64,000 bases of DNA from Vibrio porteresiae DSM 19223 (lineage in GTDB: Bacteria; Pseudomonadota; Gammaproteobacteria; Enterobacterales; Vibrionaceae): the NCBI RefSeq assembly GCF_024347055.1, contig NZ_AP024895.1, positions 3,348,001 to 3,412,000 of the forward strand, in the 5' to 3' direction. Made by a program: the position numbers and the translations under genes. The notes beneath the pieces are model-generated. The model made no database searches and was not told where the DNA came from. It worked only from the letters and a program-made list of their open reading frames with translations. Positions 18,626-28,767 of the stretch are shown here, piece after piece; the first letter of the stretch is position 1, and each line of letters begins with the position of its first letter.

Positions 18626-18935
18626 ATAAATAACCCTCTTTATCTAATCCTGGACAGTGCAAACGCACTTTTCTTATCGTTATCGTTTACCCACATCGTC
18701 CCAAGCGAGGCTAAAAATGAGGCATAGCAATATAGTAAACCTTGCTTACAATGCGAATTCATGGGCTCTAAAATCACCGCTTCGAAGCGAAGTCAGTGAA
18801 CAGTTGACTCGGTAAGTCTATTCATTTAATGGTGAGTTGGTTACGCTTAGATTAACAAATTTTACATCACTAGCGTGAAACCCATCACGTTTAATTACAT
18901 TTACCTCTTTAAGCCTAGCAAATAATCTTGATATT
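18626..18935. other. Non-coding cytR upstream region
   Basis: 310 bases between the priA stop and the cytR start, AT-rich, no supportable reading frame. It must contain the cytR promoter. I see short repeats (TTATCGTTATCGTTTAC at about 18675-18691) but no operator I can name. Confidence 0.5.
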
Positions 18936-21140
18936 TCATGAAAGATCTTGAGGTTCAATATCCAAAGACCATCTCACTTTGCTTGAGAGGGGCAGCATAC
19001 TGATAGCTGGTCGGGCACTGGTCAATAATTTTTGCATCAAAGATCGAGACTGAGCCTGAATTAATAGCTGCCAACGGAATTTTCCAGCCCGTTTTGCCAA
19101 TGGCGCTGGTGTTGGTCCTAAAACCAAACATTCTTGATTAAATAATGGGTGACTTTCTAAAGTGTGACGAACTTGGCGTAAAAAGTCCTCCACCGTTTGC
19201 GATTGATTCGCTTCAGCGCGCATCAAGGTCAAGTAACTGTATGGCGGTAACATCGCTATTTTTCGCTCCGCTAATGCTGTCTGAGCAAAAGAGTTGTAAT
19301 CCTTAGTGATGAGCGCTTGTAATAAACTGTGTTCTGGATGGTGAGTTTGCAAATACACTTCACCAGGTTTACTTGCTCGTCCTGCTCGCCCCGCCACTTG
19401 AATAAAGAGCTGAGCAAAACGCTCCGCGGCACGAAAATCGCTACTATACAAAGAGCCATCAACATCCAGTAGAGCCACCATAGTGACATCAGGGAAATGA
19501 TGCCCCTTTGCTAACATTTGGGTGCCAATCAAAATTTGGTATTCGCCCTTTTTAATCGCCTGCAGCGCATTCTCCAGGCTGCCTTTGCGCCTTGTGCTGT
19601 CACGGTCAATACGAATCGCTTTAAATTCAGGAAAGAGTTCTGCGAGCTGTTTCTCCAACTGCTCTGTACCTACCCCAACCGTCACTAAATGTGTTGAGCC
19701 GCAGCTCTGACAATGATGAACAACCGGACGCTGAGAACCACAATGGTGGCAACGCATTTCGCTGCTGTTTTGATGATAGGTGTAATACGCATCACAGCGT
19801 TGACACTCCGCAATCCAACCACATTCATGGCACATCAATGCTGGAGAAAAACCGCGACGGTTCAAAAACAGCAACACCTGATTACCATCTTCAAGATGGC
19901 GGCGCATCTGTGCGATAAGAGCAGCGGACAAACCACTTTCCAAATATTGGCCTTTTACATCCAACACATGATTGATGGTGGGAACCGATACTCCGGCTCT
20001 TTGCGTTAATTGTAAATGGTGATATTTGCCAGTTAACGCATTATGTAAGGTTTCTAGTGCAGGCGTTGCCGACCCCAACACAATAGGAATATTCTCTTTT
20101 GCAGCACGCATCACCGCCACATCACGTGCGTGATAACGCAAACTGTCTTGCTGCTTATAGGAAGCATCGTGCTCTTCATCAACAATGATGATGCCTAAAT
20201 CGGCAAACGGCGTTAATAGTGCAGAACGAGTACCAATCACAATGCCCGCCACTTTATCACGCGCACTTAACCACGCATTAAGGCGTTCAGTATCATTAAG
20301 ACCAGAGTGCATTACTTCAATAGGCACATTGAAACGACGGCGAAAACGGTTGATGGTTTGGGGAGTTAAACCAATCTCCGGCACCAAAACTAAGGCTTGC
20401 TGACCCCGTTCCAATACCGGCTTAATCATATTCAAGTAGACTTCGGTCTTCCCCGACCCCGTCACTCCTTGTAGGAGATAACACGCATAACCTTGTTCAC
20501 TATTGACCGTAGCAATCGCAATCGCCTGCTCTTGATTCAAGCGCGGTTTATCCACTTGCGCTTCAATCTCTTTTGGCCAAGCGAGCACTTTGGGCTGGTT
20601 TTCACGCATTTCCACCCAGCCTTTTTGCTCAAGTGCTTTCAGAGTGGTCGATGAAAAATCTTCGCTGAGTAACTGTTGATGAGAAACAGCACCATTTTCT
20701 AGACGATACATGACACGGACTTGCTGGACAGCACGTTTATCCAAACCTACCATCAGTTGGTTGCGGCCAGCTTCAGTCATTACCCATTCACGTACACTTG
20801 CAAAATCCGCATTATTACCTTTACGTAATGCACTGGGCATCGCGTTAGCTAACGTATCTCCGAGGGGATGTTGGTAAAACTGACTACACCATTGCAGTAG
20901 TGCATAGAGGTTATCTGGCCAAACCGGCTGGTTATCCAAAACCGCGAGAATTTCTTTAAGCTGTGTCAGCGGAAAATCGGATTCGCTCACCAACGCTGTC
21001 ACAATACCAATCAGTTTCTGCCGCCCAAAAGGAACCGAAACACGCCCGCCAATAATAGGAAACAGGTGCGCAGGTACCAGATAATCAAATTGTTTATCTA
21101 ACGGAACAGGCAGAGCAACACGGGCAATGGAAGGGCGCAT
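18936..21140 (-). CDS. priA: Primosomal protein N' (replication restart helicase)
   Basis: 734-residue superfamily-2 helicase that recognises stalled forks and reloads the replisome. N-terminal 3'-DNA-end-binding domain (MRPSIARVALPVPLDKQFDYLVP), Walker A LLQGVTGSGKTEVY near residue 228, DEEHD box (IIIVDEEHDASYKQQD), and the inserted zinc-binding cysteine cluster CHECGWIAECQRCDAYYTYH...CHHCGS...CQSCGS around 440-485. C-terminal helicase motifs with QVAGRAGR. Divergent from rpmE, as in other gammaproteobacteria. Confidence 0.97.
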   Translation of the reverse strand: MRPSIARVALPVPLDKQFDYLVPAHLFPIIGGRVSVPFGRQKLIGIVTALVSESDFPLTQLKEILAVLDNQPVWPDNLYALLQWCSQFYQHPLGDTLANAMPSALRKGNNADFASVREWVMTEAGRNQLMVGLDKRAVQQVRVMYRLENGAVSHQQLLSEDFSSTTLKALEQKGWVEMRENQPKVLAWPKEIEAQVDKPRLNQEQAIAIATVNSEQGYACYLLQGVTGSGKTEVYLNMIKPVLERGQQALVLVPEIGLTPQTINRFRRRFNVPIEVMHSGLNDTERLNAWLSARDKVAGIVIGTRSALLTPFADLGIIIVDEEHDASYKQQDSLRYHARDVAVMRAAKENIPIVLGSATPALETLHNALTGKYHHLQLTQRAGVSVPTINHVLDVKGQYLESGLSAALIAQMRRHLEDGNQVLLFLNRRGFSPALMCHECGWIAECQRCDAYYTYHQNSSEMRCHHCGSQRPVVHHCQSCGSTHLVTVGVGTEQLEKQLAELFPEFKAIRIDRDSTRRKGSLENALQAIKKGEYQILIGTQMLAKGHHFPDVTMVALLDVDGSLYSSDFRAAERFAQLFIQVAGRAGRASKPGEVYLQTHHPEHSLLQALITKDYNSFAQTALAERKIAMLPPYSYLTLMRAEANQSQTVEDFLRQVRHTLESHPLFNQECLVLGPTPAPLAKRAGKFRWQLLIQAQSRSLMQKLLTSARPAISMLPLSSKVRWSLDIEPQDLS

Positions 21141-21445
21141 AATTTATCGTCAAAAACCAAATATCAGCCCACAGTCTACTGGATGAAAGAGACAAATTCG
21201 ACTCTATATCTAAGACTTCATTAGAGATTACCGATATTGAGCCACGATAGGACATTTAATCGTTTTCTATATGGTGAAATTTGCGGCAAAAGCAGTTGAT
21301 CCCAGACTAATGATTCTTTATCATATCGCGCCTTACAAGATGGCGATGTCTTAAGCAACGTATCTTGTAAATTACTATTAACTATACGTGTGGTGTTCGG
21401 CAAATAGATTCGAATAGCGACACGGCCCCAAATTGAGGTTATCCC
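21141..21445. other. Divergent priA/rpmE control region
   Basis: 305 bases with no convincing gene; an 80-codon minus-strand frame here has no family resemblance or ribosome-binding site. Must contain the priA and rpmE promoters and the rpmE leader, which in E. coli is the target of L31 autoregulation. Confidence 0.5.
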
Positions 21446-21664
21446 ATGAAAGCTGGTATCCACCCAGAATACAAAGAAGTGACTGCTAACTGCTCTTGCG
21501 GCAACACTTTCGTTTTCAAATCTACTCTAGGTCAAGACTCTCTTCACCTAGACGTATGTGACAAATGTCACCCATTCTACACTGGTAAACAACGTATCGT
21601 TGATACCGGTGGTCGTGTTGATCGCTTCAACAAACGTTTCGGTACTCTATCAAGCAAGAAATAA
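21446..21664 (+). CDS. rpmE: 50S ribosomal protein L31, zinc-binding form
   Basis: 72 residues. The zinc-ligand set C16, C18, C38 and C41 is intact, marking this as the zinc-containing (C+) type rather than the YkgM-like replacement made under zinc starvation. Start MKAGIHPEYKEVTANCSCGN is typical; GAGGTTATCCC precedes the ATG. L31 bridges the two ribosomal subunits. Confidence 0.98.
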   Translation: MKAGIHPEYKEVTANCSCGNTFVFKSTLGQDSLHLDVCDKCHPFYTGKQRIVDTGGRVDRFNKRFGTLSSKK

Positions 21665-21684
21665 TTTCTGCTTTATAGTTGTAC

Positions 21685-21713
21685 AAAAAAAGGACGCGAA
21701 TGCGTCCTTTTTT
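21685..21713 (+). terminator. Terminator of rpmE
   Basis: Stem AAAAAAGGACGC/GCGTCCTTTTTT with a GAAT loop. Confidence 0.88.
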
Positions 21714-21940
21714 ATATGCATAAAAATGCACTCATACTCACTTTTTATTATCAGTCATAAGCAGAAATTATAAGAAAGTATTTTCTGTTACCCGCGCAAA
21801 CCTTTGCTTTATTTTATCTGGTCTTATCAGATCAGTTTTGACAAAAAATAACCACTTTTCCCCAAGTAACTAACTATGCAGCAGCAAAATCCTGCTTTAG
21901 AATGGTCGGCTTTTCTACAATCAATAACTGAGAACAGCCC

Positions 21941-23218
21941 ATGTCCGACGACAATAAAAAAGAACTGACAAAAGAAGAACAGTTCCGCCAGAAGGCTCTT
22001 GATTACCATGCGATCCCTACAGCAGGGAAGATTGCTATCGCTCTGACCAAGCCTGCGGATTCGGCTCAAGACTTAGCATTGGCATACAGCCCAGGTGTTG
22101 CAGAGCCAGTACGCGAAATCGCAAAAGATCCAGCAAACGCTTACAAATACACAGGTAAAGGTAACACTGTTGCCGTTATCTCTAACGGTACAGCGATTCT
22201 TGGTCTTGGTAACCTAGGCCCTCTTGCATCAAAACCTGTAATGGAAGGCAAAGCACTTCTGTTTAAACGTTTTGCTGGCATCGACTCAATCGATATCGAA
22301 GTAAAACACAATACTGTCGACGAATTCGTTAACACTGTAGCGGCAATCGCAGATACTTTCGGCGGTATCAACCTAGAAGACATCAAAGCACCTGAGTGTT
22401 TTGAAATCGAACGTCGCCTTATTGAACTTTGCGACATCCCAGTATTCCACGATGACCAACACGGTACTGCTATCGTAACTGCAGCCGGCATGCTAAACGC
22501 TATCGAACTGCAAGGTAAGAAAATTGAAGAGTGTACTATCGTCTGCCTAGGCGCTGGTGCAGCAGCATGTGCATGTATGGAACTGCTGATTCAATGTGGC
22601 GCGCAACGTGAAAACATCTATATGTTGGACCGTAATGGCGTGATCAGCACTCAACGTGACGATCTGAACGTTTACAAACAACGCTTTGCCAACAACACAG
22701 ACAAACGCACTCTAACCGATGCGATTGAAGGTGCTGATCTATTCCTAGGTGTATCAGGTCCTAACCTGATGACTGAAGAGCAAATCAAACTGATGGCTGA
22801 TAAGCCTGTCGTCTTTGCGTGTTCAAACCCAGATCCAGAGATCACTCCAGAGCTAGCACACAGTGCTCGTCAAGATTTGATCATGGGTACAGGCCGCAGT
22901 GACTACCCTAACCAAGTTAACAACGTATTGTGCTTCCCATTCATCTTCCGCGGTGCTTTAGACGTACGCGCTAAAGAGATCAACATCGAGATGAAACTGG
23001 CTGCAGTAGAAGCGATCCGCTCTATTGCTAAAGAAGCAGTACCTGAAGAAGTGTTGAAAGCAGCAGGTGTTGAAGAACTGAGCTTTGGCCCACACTACAT
23101 CATTCCAAAACCAATGGACCCACGCCTACTACCTCGCGTAGCAAAAGCAGTGGCTCAAGCGGCTGTGGATTCAGGTGTAGCGCGCATTGCACTACCTGAT
23201 GGTTACATGGATAACTAA
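21941..23218 (+). CDS. maeB: NADP-dependent malic enzyme, short form
   Basis: Oxidative decarboxylation of malate to pyruvate with NAD(P)H formation. 425 residues with the malic N-terminal domain (DYHAIPTAGKIAIALTKPADSAQDLALAYSPGVAEP), the metal-site VFHDDQHGTAIV segment and a Rossmann GAGAAACACMELL. E. coli MaeB (about 759 residues) has a C-terminal phosphotransacetylase-like domain; it is absent here and a terminator follows directly, so this is a natural short form, not a truncation. Upstream 167 bases hold the promoter. Confidence 0.93.
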   Translation: MSDDNKKELTKEEQFRQKALDYHAIPTAGKIAIALTKPADSAQDLALAYSPGVAEPVREIAKDPANAYKYTGKGNTVAVISNGTAILGLGNLGPLASKPVMEGKALLFKRFAGIDSIDIEVKHNTVDEFVNTVAAIADTFGGINLEDIKAPECFEIERRLIELCDIPVFHDDQHGTAIVTAAGMLNAIELQGKKIEECTIVCLGAGAAACACMELLIQCGAQRENIYMLDRNGVISTQRDDLNVYKQRFANNTDKRTLTDAIEGADLFLGVSGPNLMTEEQIKLMADKPVVFACSNPDPEITPELAHSARQDLIMGTGRSDYPNQVNNVLCFPFIFRGALDVRAKEINIEMKLAAVEAIRSIAKEAVPEEVLKAAGVEELSFGPHYIIPKPMDPRLLPRVAKAVAQAAVDSGVARIALPDGYMDN

Positions 23219-23252
23219 TTCTGTTATTCATCACCGCAATTAGGTGAAATAT

Positions 23253-23286
23253 AAAAAGCCCCTGACCTCAATGGCAGGGGCTTTTT
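23253..23286 (+). terminator. Terminator of maeB
   Basis: Stem AAAAAGCCCCTG/CAGGGGCTTTTT with a ten-base loop. Confidence 0.85.
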
Positions 23287-23386
23287 GTTTGGATCTCGTT
23301 CATGCTGAAACGGTGCGATGTAACCCAACTAGCGGTGTGAATGTGCAACCACCGCTTAACCAACGGCATTAAGTTTGCCGTGAGGA

Positions 23387-23704
23387 TTAGTCGTCGTAAG
23401 CTTCAAACTCGATGCCCATCGCGGTCATCAGCTCTTTCGCTTCAACAGGAATATCATCTGGGCGGTCTTTACGTAGGTCTTCATCCGTTGGCAGAGGTTG
23501 ACCTGTGTACGCGTGTAAAAAGGCCTCACACAGCAACTCACTGTTGGTTGCATGTCGTAAGTTATTAATTTGGCGACGAGTACGTTCATCAGTCAGTACT
23601 TTAAGTACTTTAAGAGGAATAGAAACTGTAATCTTTTTTACTAACTCACTCTTCTTGCCATGCTCTGCATAAGGGCTGATATATTCGCCGTTCCAGTCTG
23701 CCAT
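23387..23704 (-). CDS. metJ: Methionine repressor MetJ
   Basis: 105-residue ribbon-helix-helix dimer that binds tandem met boxes when loaded with S-adenosylmethionine. The DNA-binding beta strand KKITVSIPLKVLKVLTDERTRRQ and the RHATNSELLCEAFLHAYTGQPLP segment are nearly as in E. coli. Divergent from metB, with four tandem boxes between them. Confidence 0.98.
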   Translation of the reverse strand: MADWNGEYISPYAEHGKKSELVKKITVSIPLKVLKVLTDERTRRQINNLRHATNSELLCEAFLHAYTGQPLPTDEDLRKDRPDDIPVEAKELMTAMGIEFEAYDD

Positions 23705-23781
23705 TGCGCACCTTCGTTAAAATTATTTCGGTAAGGAATATCAAAGACCCCAATTTTAGCGGGATTTACTGCCATAAGCAA

Positions 23782-23813
23782 AGACATATAGACGTCTAGA
23801 AGTGTTGACGTCT
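23782..23813. promoter_or_regulatory. Four tandem met boxes (MetJ operator)
   Basis: Consecutive 8-mers AGACATAT, AGACGTCT, AGAAGTGT, TGACGTCT against the consensus AGACGTCT; the second is perfect. Located between metJ and metB, able to control both. Confidence 0.92.
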
Positions 23814-23927
23814 TCTTTTTTGATAAGTAAAGTGTGATGTTATGCATCACTCATCAGTCCCAGAGACATTTTGTCGGGGCTACAATGGATGCCCAAAATT
23901 CAGAGTCACACAGGAAAGGAAACACTT

Positions 23928-25094
23928 ATGACCACGCGCAAACCAGCGACCATTGCGGTTCGTACCGGTATTGAATCAGACACTCAATATCATGCTGTTG
24001 TTCCACCCATTTACCTCTCAACCAACTATGGTTTTCCTGCGTTTGGTGAAGTGCCAAAATATGACTACACCCGCTCTGGTAACCCTAACCGTAACTTGCT
24101 TGAACAAGCGCTGTCTGATCTAGAGTGTGGCGTTGGTGCAACCATTACAAACTGCGGTACATCCGCTCTGAACCTTTGGGTCTCTGCACTAATTGGTCCA
24201 CAAGACCTTATTATTGCTCCTCATGACTGCTACGGTGGTACGTATCGCCTCTTCAACACTCGCTCACAAAAAGGCGATTTCAAAGTGTTGTTTGTCGATC
24301 AATCTAACGAAGCTGAGTTTGCTAAAGCACTTGCACAAAAACCAAAATTAATTTTGCTAGAAACTCCATCTAACCCATTAGTCCGCGTAGTTGATATTGC
24401 TAAGGTATGTGAACAAGCCCATGCTATTGGTGCTCTAGTTGCCGTTGATAACACATTCCTGACTCCTGTTTATCAAAAACCTCTGACTCTTGGTGCTGAT
24501 TTTGTTATCCACTCAACCACCAAATACATCAATGGTCACTCAGATGTCATCGGTGGCGTAGTCATCAGTAAAGAGAAAGAACACGCTGAAAAAATTGCAT
24601 GGTGGGGCAACTGTATTGGTGCGACCGGTACACCATTTGATAGCTACATGACTCTGCGTGGTCTGCGCACTCTTCCTGCACGTATGCGTCAACACGAAGA
24701 GAGCTCAAAACAGATTCTTGCTTACCTTCTAACTCAAGAATTGGTCAAAGTTGTCTACCACCCTAGCCTACCAAACCACCCAGGTCACGATATTGCGAAG
24801 AAACAGCAGTCGGGCTTTGGTTCTATGCTAAGTTTTGAGCTAAATGGCAGCTACGAACAACTTAAAGTCTTCGTGAGCTCACTACAACTGTTCTCGCTTG
24901 CCGAATCTTTAGGTGGTGTAGAAAGCCTTATCTGTCACCCTGCGACCATGACTCACCGCGCTATGGGTGAAAAAGCACTGGCTGAAGCGGGTGTTTCTCA
25001 ACTGTTACTGCGCGTTTCAGTGGGTTTGGAAGATGCGGAAGACTTGATCGCCGATTTAGACCAAGCCTTTAGCAAAGCTAAGGAGATTCGTTAA
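23928..25094 (+). CDS. metB: Cystathionine gamma-synthase
   Basis: PLP enzyme joining O-succinylhomoserine and cysteine into cystathionine. 388 residues from MTTRKPATIAVRTGIESD, preceded by AGGAAAGGAAACACTT; a longer frame from 23871 runs through the leader and is unlikely. PLP lysine K199 in HSTTKYINGHSDVIGG; PLP-phosphate region YDYTRSGNPNRN. Its stop overlaps the metL start by one base (TAATG). MetJ-controlled. Confidence 0.96.
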   Translation: MTTRKPATIAVRTGIESDTQYHAVVPPIYLSTNYGFPAFGEVPKYDYTRSGNPNRNLLEQALSDLECGVGATITNCGTSALNLWVSALIGPQDLIIAPHDCYGGTYRLFNTRSQKGDFKVLFVDQSNEAEFAKALAQKPKLILLETPSNPLVRVVDIAKVCEQAHAIGALVAVDNTFLTPVYQKPLTLGADFVIHSTTKYINGHSDVIGGVVISKEKEHAEKIAWWGNCIGATGTPFDSYMTLRGLRTLPARMRQHEESSKQILAYLLTQELVKVVYHPSLPNHPGHDIAKKQQSGFGSMLSFELNGSYEQLKVFVSSLQLFSLAESLGGVESLICHPATMTHRAMGEKALAEAGVSQLLLRVSVGLEDAEDLIADLDQAFSKAKEIR

Positions 25095-27505
25095 TGACTA
25101 CACAACGCCAGTTGCATAAATTTGGTGGTAGTAGCCTGGCGAACGCTGAGTGTTATCAGCGCGTTGCTCATATATTGAAGGAATATTCCAAGGACAACGA
25201 CTTAGTCGTTGTCTCTGCGGCAGGGAAAACCACAAACCGTCTGATTACCTTTGTTGATGCATTGAGTAAAGACGGCCGTGTGGCTCACGAAACATTACAG
25301 TCACTGCGTCAGTATCAAGCTGACCTTATCACCGGACTCTTAGAAGGTGAACAAGCGGATACTCTGCTCACTCAGCTTGCAGCAGAAATTAGCGATCTGG
25401 GAGAAATCGCTGCCCCTATTAGCGTCGCTCAACGAGCTGCTATTCTAGGACATGGTGAAGTGTGGTCGTCTCGCCTTCTTGCTGCCCTATTGAATCAGCA
25501 TCGCATGCCTGCGATGGCGATTGATGCGCGAACTTTCCTACGCGCAGAATCAGGAACGCAACCAGAAGTCGATCGCGCAGCATCATACCCATTGTTGCAA
25601 ACGGTATTGACTCAGCACGCTCAACAGCGTCTCATCATTACCGGCTTCATGGCGCAAAATAACGCGGGCGATACTGTGTTGCTCGGACGTAATGGTTCTG
25701 ACTATTCAGCAACCATTATCGGTGCCCTGTCGGATGTGGCGAAAGTGACTATCTGGAGTGACGTTGCTGGGGTCTACAGCGCTGACCCACGAATCGTCTC
25801 CGATGCCTGCTTATTACCACTGCTTCGTCTCGATGAAGCCAATGAATTGGCTCGCCTTGCAGCTCCTGTGTTACACAGTCGTACATTGCAACCGGTCGCC
25901 CAGAGCACTACCGAACTGCACTTACGCTGTAGCTATCAACCAGAAGCTGGCTCAACTCGCATTGAACGTATCTTAGCTTCTGGGCGTGGGGCCAAAATCA
26001 TCACCTCGCTTGATGATGTGATGCTAATTGAGCTGACTTTTTCGCAAAATCATCCATTTGATCGCATCAAAAATGAAGTGTTAGAACGTCTCAAACGCGT
26101 TCAATTGGAACCATTAGCTTTCGAAGCGCAAGCGGATCAATTCCTGTTGCGTCTGGCTTACACAAGTGAAATCGTTACTGGTGCTTTAGCTTATCTGCAA
26201 GATAGCGCTATTGAAGCTGAACTGAGACTCAAAGAGGGTTATTGCCTAGTTGCGGCGGTCGGCGCTGGGGCATCGATTAACGCCAACCATTGCTTTGGTT
26301 TCTATCAACAAATCAAAGGTGAACCCGTTGAGTTCATCTCAGAAACCGATTCAGGGTTAAGTTTGGTAGCTGTTCTACGTCAAACCGATCTCAACTCACT
26401 CGTGATAGGTCTTCATACCCAATTATTCCAAGCTCATAAGCGCATTGCTTTAGCACTTTGCGGTAAGGGCAACATTGGCTCTAGCTGGTTAAAACTGTTT
26501 GCCAAAGAGAAAGAAGAGCTAGAAAAACGCCGCGGAATGGCCTTTGAGTTAGTCGCGGTAGTGGACAGTCAAACCTATCTGTTTAATGAGCAGGGTCTTG
26601 ATGCCAATACCGTACTCAAAAATTACGCCAATGAAGCTGTCGCCAATAATGGTAACGAATGGGTAAAACGTCTCAGCAATCTCGAAGATTACGATGATGT
26701 GATTATCCTTGATGTCACCGCTAGCGAAACTTTAGCACTGCAATATCTAGAGTTTGCTGAACTGGGGATGCACCTCATCTCGGCAAACAAGGTGGCAGGT
26801 TCTGCACCAAGTGAGTACTACAATCAGGTGCAAGAAGCCTTCTCGAAAATCAGTCGCCACTGGCTGTACAACGCCACGGTAGGCGCAGGCTTGCCAATTA
26901 ACCACACAGTGCGTGATTTGCGTGAAAGTGGTGATGAGATCGTGGCTCTATCGGGGATTTTCTCCGGCACACTTTCTTGGCTATTCCAGCAATACGATGG
27001 CACGGTTCCGTTTAGTGAACTGGTTGACCTAGCGTGGCAACAAGGACTTACTGAACCTGACCCTCGCAATGATCTGGATGGCTCGGATGTCATGCGTAAA
27101 TTGGTGATTTTGGCTCGTGAATCTGGACTCGATATTGAACCAGAAAGCGTGAAAGTTGAATCATTGGTTCCTGAAGAGTTAGCAGATCTCTCTTTGGATG
27201 ACTTCCTCGATCAAAGTGACCTACTCAATAAACGTTTAGCTGAACGTCTCGCAAAAGCGCAACGCGAAGGCAAAGTACTGCGTTATGTGGCAAGACTAGA
27301 AAAAAATGGCAAAGCAACTGTAGGTGTAGAGGCGCTTGAGAAAGAGCATCCATTGGCTAACTTGCTTCCATGTGACAACATCTTCGCCATCGAGAGTAAA
27401 TGGTACAAGGATAACCCATTAGTGATCCGCGGCCCTGGTGCTGGACGAGAAGTCACAGCGGGTGCGATTCAATCGGATCTAAACCGCCTGTCTAGTTTCC
27501 TCTAA
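25094..27505 (+). CDS. metL: Bifunctional aspartokinase II/homoserine dehydrogenase II
   Basis: 803 residues. Aspartokinase domain from about residue 5 (LHKFGGSSLAN) to about 280, with GRNGSDYSATIIG; linker with weak ACT-like repeats; homoserine dehydrogenase from about 450 (ALCGKGNIGSSWLKLF), containing TVGAGLPINHTVRDLRESGDEI and the Lys/Asp substrate site DPRNDLDGSDVMRKLVI. Serves the methionine branch; coupled to metB by a TAATG junction and so under the same met boxes. A chromosomal ThrA-type paralogue would be elsewhere. Confidence 0.96.
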   Translation: MTTQRQLHKFGGSSLANAECYQRVAHILKEYSKDNDLVVVSAAGKTTNRLITFVDALSKDGRVAHETLQSLRQYQADLITGLLEGEQADTLLTQLAAEISDLGEIAAPISVAQRAAILGHGEVWSSRLLAALLNQHRMPAMAIDARTFLRAESGTQPEVDRAASYPLLQTVLTQHAQQRLIITGFMAQNNAGDTVLLGRNGSDYSATIIGALSDVAKVTIWSDVAGVYSADPRIVSDACLLPLLRLDEANELARLAAPVLHSRTLQPVAQSTTELHLRCSYQPEAGSTRIERILASGRGAKIITSLDDVMLIELTFSQNHPFDRIKNEVLERLKRVQLEPLAFEAQADQFLLRLAYTSEIVTGALAYLQDSAIEAELRLKEGYCLVAAVGAGASINANHCFGFYQQIKGEPVEFISETDSGLSLVAVLRQTDLNSLVIGLHTQLFQAHKRIALALCGKGNIGSSWLKLFAKEKEELEKRRGMAFELVAVVDSQTYLFNEQGLDANTVLKNYANEAVANNGNEWVKRLSNLEDYDDVIILDVTASETLALQYLEFAELGMHLISANKVAGSAPSEYYNQVQEAFSKISRHWLYNATVGAGLPINHTVRDLRESGDEIVALSGIFSGTLSWLFQQYDGTVPFSELVDLAWQQGLTEPDPRNDLDGSDVMRKLVILARESGLDIEPESVKVESLVPEELADLSLDDFLDQSDLLNKRLAERLAKAQREGKVLRYVARLEKNGKATVGVEALEKEHPLANLLPCDNIFAIESKWYKDNPLVIRGPGAGREVTAGAIQSDLNRLSSFL

Positions 27506-27513
27506 TCTCCTTC

Positions 27514-27542
27514 AAGCCTGCGTCTAACCATGCAGGCTTTTC
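27514..27542 (+). terminator. Terminator of metBL
   Basis: Stem AAGCCTGC/GCAGGCTT with a ten-base loop followed by TTCTTTC. Confidence 0.75.
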
Positions 27543-27714
27543 TTTCTGCCCATTTTATCCTTTATCAATCCCCTTAACTCTGTGACCTCTGATATCTCAT
27601 CACTTGCCAAGTACTGCTACATTATTTAAGGTTATTGTGACTATTTTTCATCTACCACATGAAAAACATTCATGTTTAGGCTGTTGACTTTAACAGCAAT
27701 TCACCACATTATTT

Positions 27715-27738
27715 GGACATATAGACGTCTAAACGGCG
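27715..27738 (+). promoter_or_regulatory. met boxes before metF
   Basis: GGACATAT, AGACGTCT (perfect), AAACGGCG in tandem, 56 bases before the metF start. Confidence 0.85.
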
Positions 27739-27794
27739 AAACAAATTAACGAGAATAGCTTCGTATTGTGGCGACAGGTCACAGGGAGAAAATT

Positions 27795-28688
27795 ATGGGA
27801 TACACGCATGCCAGCCACATCGATGCTCTGAATCAAAACATTGCAGAGCTATCGGATAACATCAATGTTTCATTTGAGTTTTTTCCGCCAAGTAACGAAA
27901 AGATGGAAGAAACATTGTGGAACTCTGTGCATCGTTTAAAAACATTACGTCCCCAATTTGTTTCCGTTACCTATGGTGCGAACTCCGGTGAGCGTGACCG
28001 TACCCACTCGATCATTAAAGAGATCAAAGATCAAACGGGTCTCGTTGCCGCGCCACACTTAACCTGTATCGATGCAACTCGTGATGAGCTAATTCAAATC
28101 GCCGATGACTATTGGAACAACGACATTCGCAATATCGTTGCGCTGCGCGGTGATATTCCAGCAGGCGGTGGTCGCCCTGATATGTACGCATCTGATTTAG
28201 TGGAACTGCTTAAATCTCGCCATGACTTTGATATTTCAGTTGCAGCATTTCCTGAAGTCCACCCAGAAGCGAAAAGTGCTCAGGCGGATCTTTTAAATCT
28301 ACGTCGCAAAGTCGATGCTGGCGCTAACCGCGCAATTACTCAGTTTTTCTTTGATGTAGAAAGTTACTTACGTTTTCGTGACCGCTGCTTATCAGCAGGC
28401 ATTGATGTCGAAATCGTACCGGGAATTTTGCCAGTTTCGAACTTTAAACAAGCGTCGCGTTTTGCAGCGCAAAACAACGTCAAAGTCCCAAGCTGGATGG
28501 CAAAACAATTTGAAGGTTTGGATGATGATCCAACCACTCGCCAACTTGTTGGAGCTAGCCAAGCAATCGATATGGTCCGCATTCTTTGTCGTGAAGGCGT
28601 GAAAGATTTCCACTTCTACACGCTTAACCGTGCTGAAATGACTTATGCGCTATGTCATACCTTAGGTGTGCGCCCTAGCGTGGCCTAA
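27795..28688 (+). CDS. metF: 5,10-methylenetetrahydrofolate reductase
   Basis: FAD enzyme that reduces methylene-THF to 5-methyl-THF for methionine synthesis. 297 residues from MGYTHASHIDALNQNIAEL; CAGGGAGAAAATT supplies the ribosome-binding site, so the start nine codons earlier is rejected. Catalytic Glu28 in VSFEFFPPSNEKM; ALRGDIP and the FFFDVESYLRF strand are typical. MetJ-controlled through the boxes upstream. Confidence 0.97.
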   Translation: MGYTHASHIDALNQNIAELSDNINVSFEFFPPSNEKMEETLWNSVHRLKTLRPQFVSVTYGANSGERDRTHSIIKEIKDQTGLVAAPHLTCIDATRDELIQIADDYWNNDIRNIVALRGDIPAGGGRPDMYASDLVELLKSRHDFDISVAAFPEVHPEAKSAQADLLNLRRKVDAGANRAITQFFFDVESYLRFRDRCLSAGIDVEIVPGILPVSNFKQASRFAAQNNVKVPSWMAKQFEGLDDDPTTRQLVGASQAIDMVRILCREGVKDFHFYTLNRAEMTYALCHTLGVRPSVA

Positions 28689-28713
28689 TTGATTGGTTGC
28701 AGAGTTGATCAAT

Positions 28714-28742
28714 AAAAAAGCGCCAAACTTTGGCGCTTTTTT
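28714..28742. terminator. Terminator between metF and zapB
   Basis: Stem AAAAAAGCGCCAAA/TTTGGCGCTTTTTT, nearly symmetric, serving both converging genes. Confidence 0.88.
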
Positions 28743-28767
28743 CGATCTCAATGCAGTGCGGTAGAAC

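Noticed and set aside
21221..21463. 80-codon minus-strand frame between priA and rpmE
   Set aside because: Overlaps the rpmE start and leader, has no family resemblance.
21941..23218. Truncated maeB (missing phosphotransacetylase domain)
   Set aside because: A clean stop and strong terminator follow, and the short malic enzyme form is normal in many bacteria.
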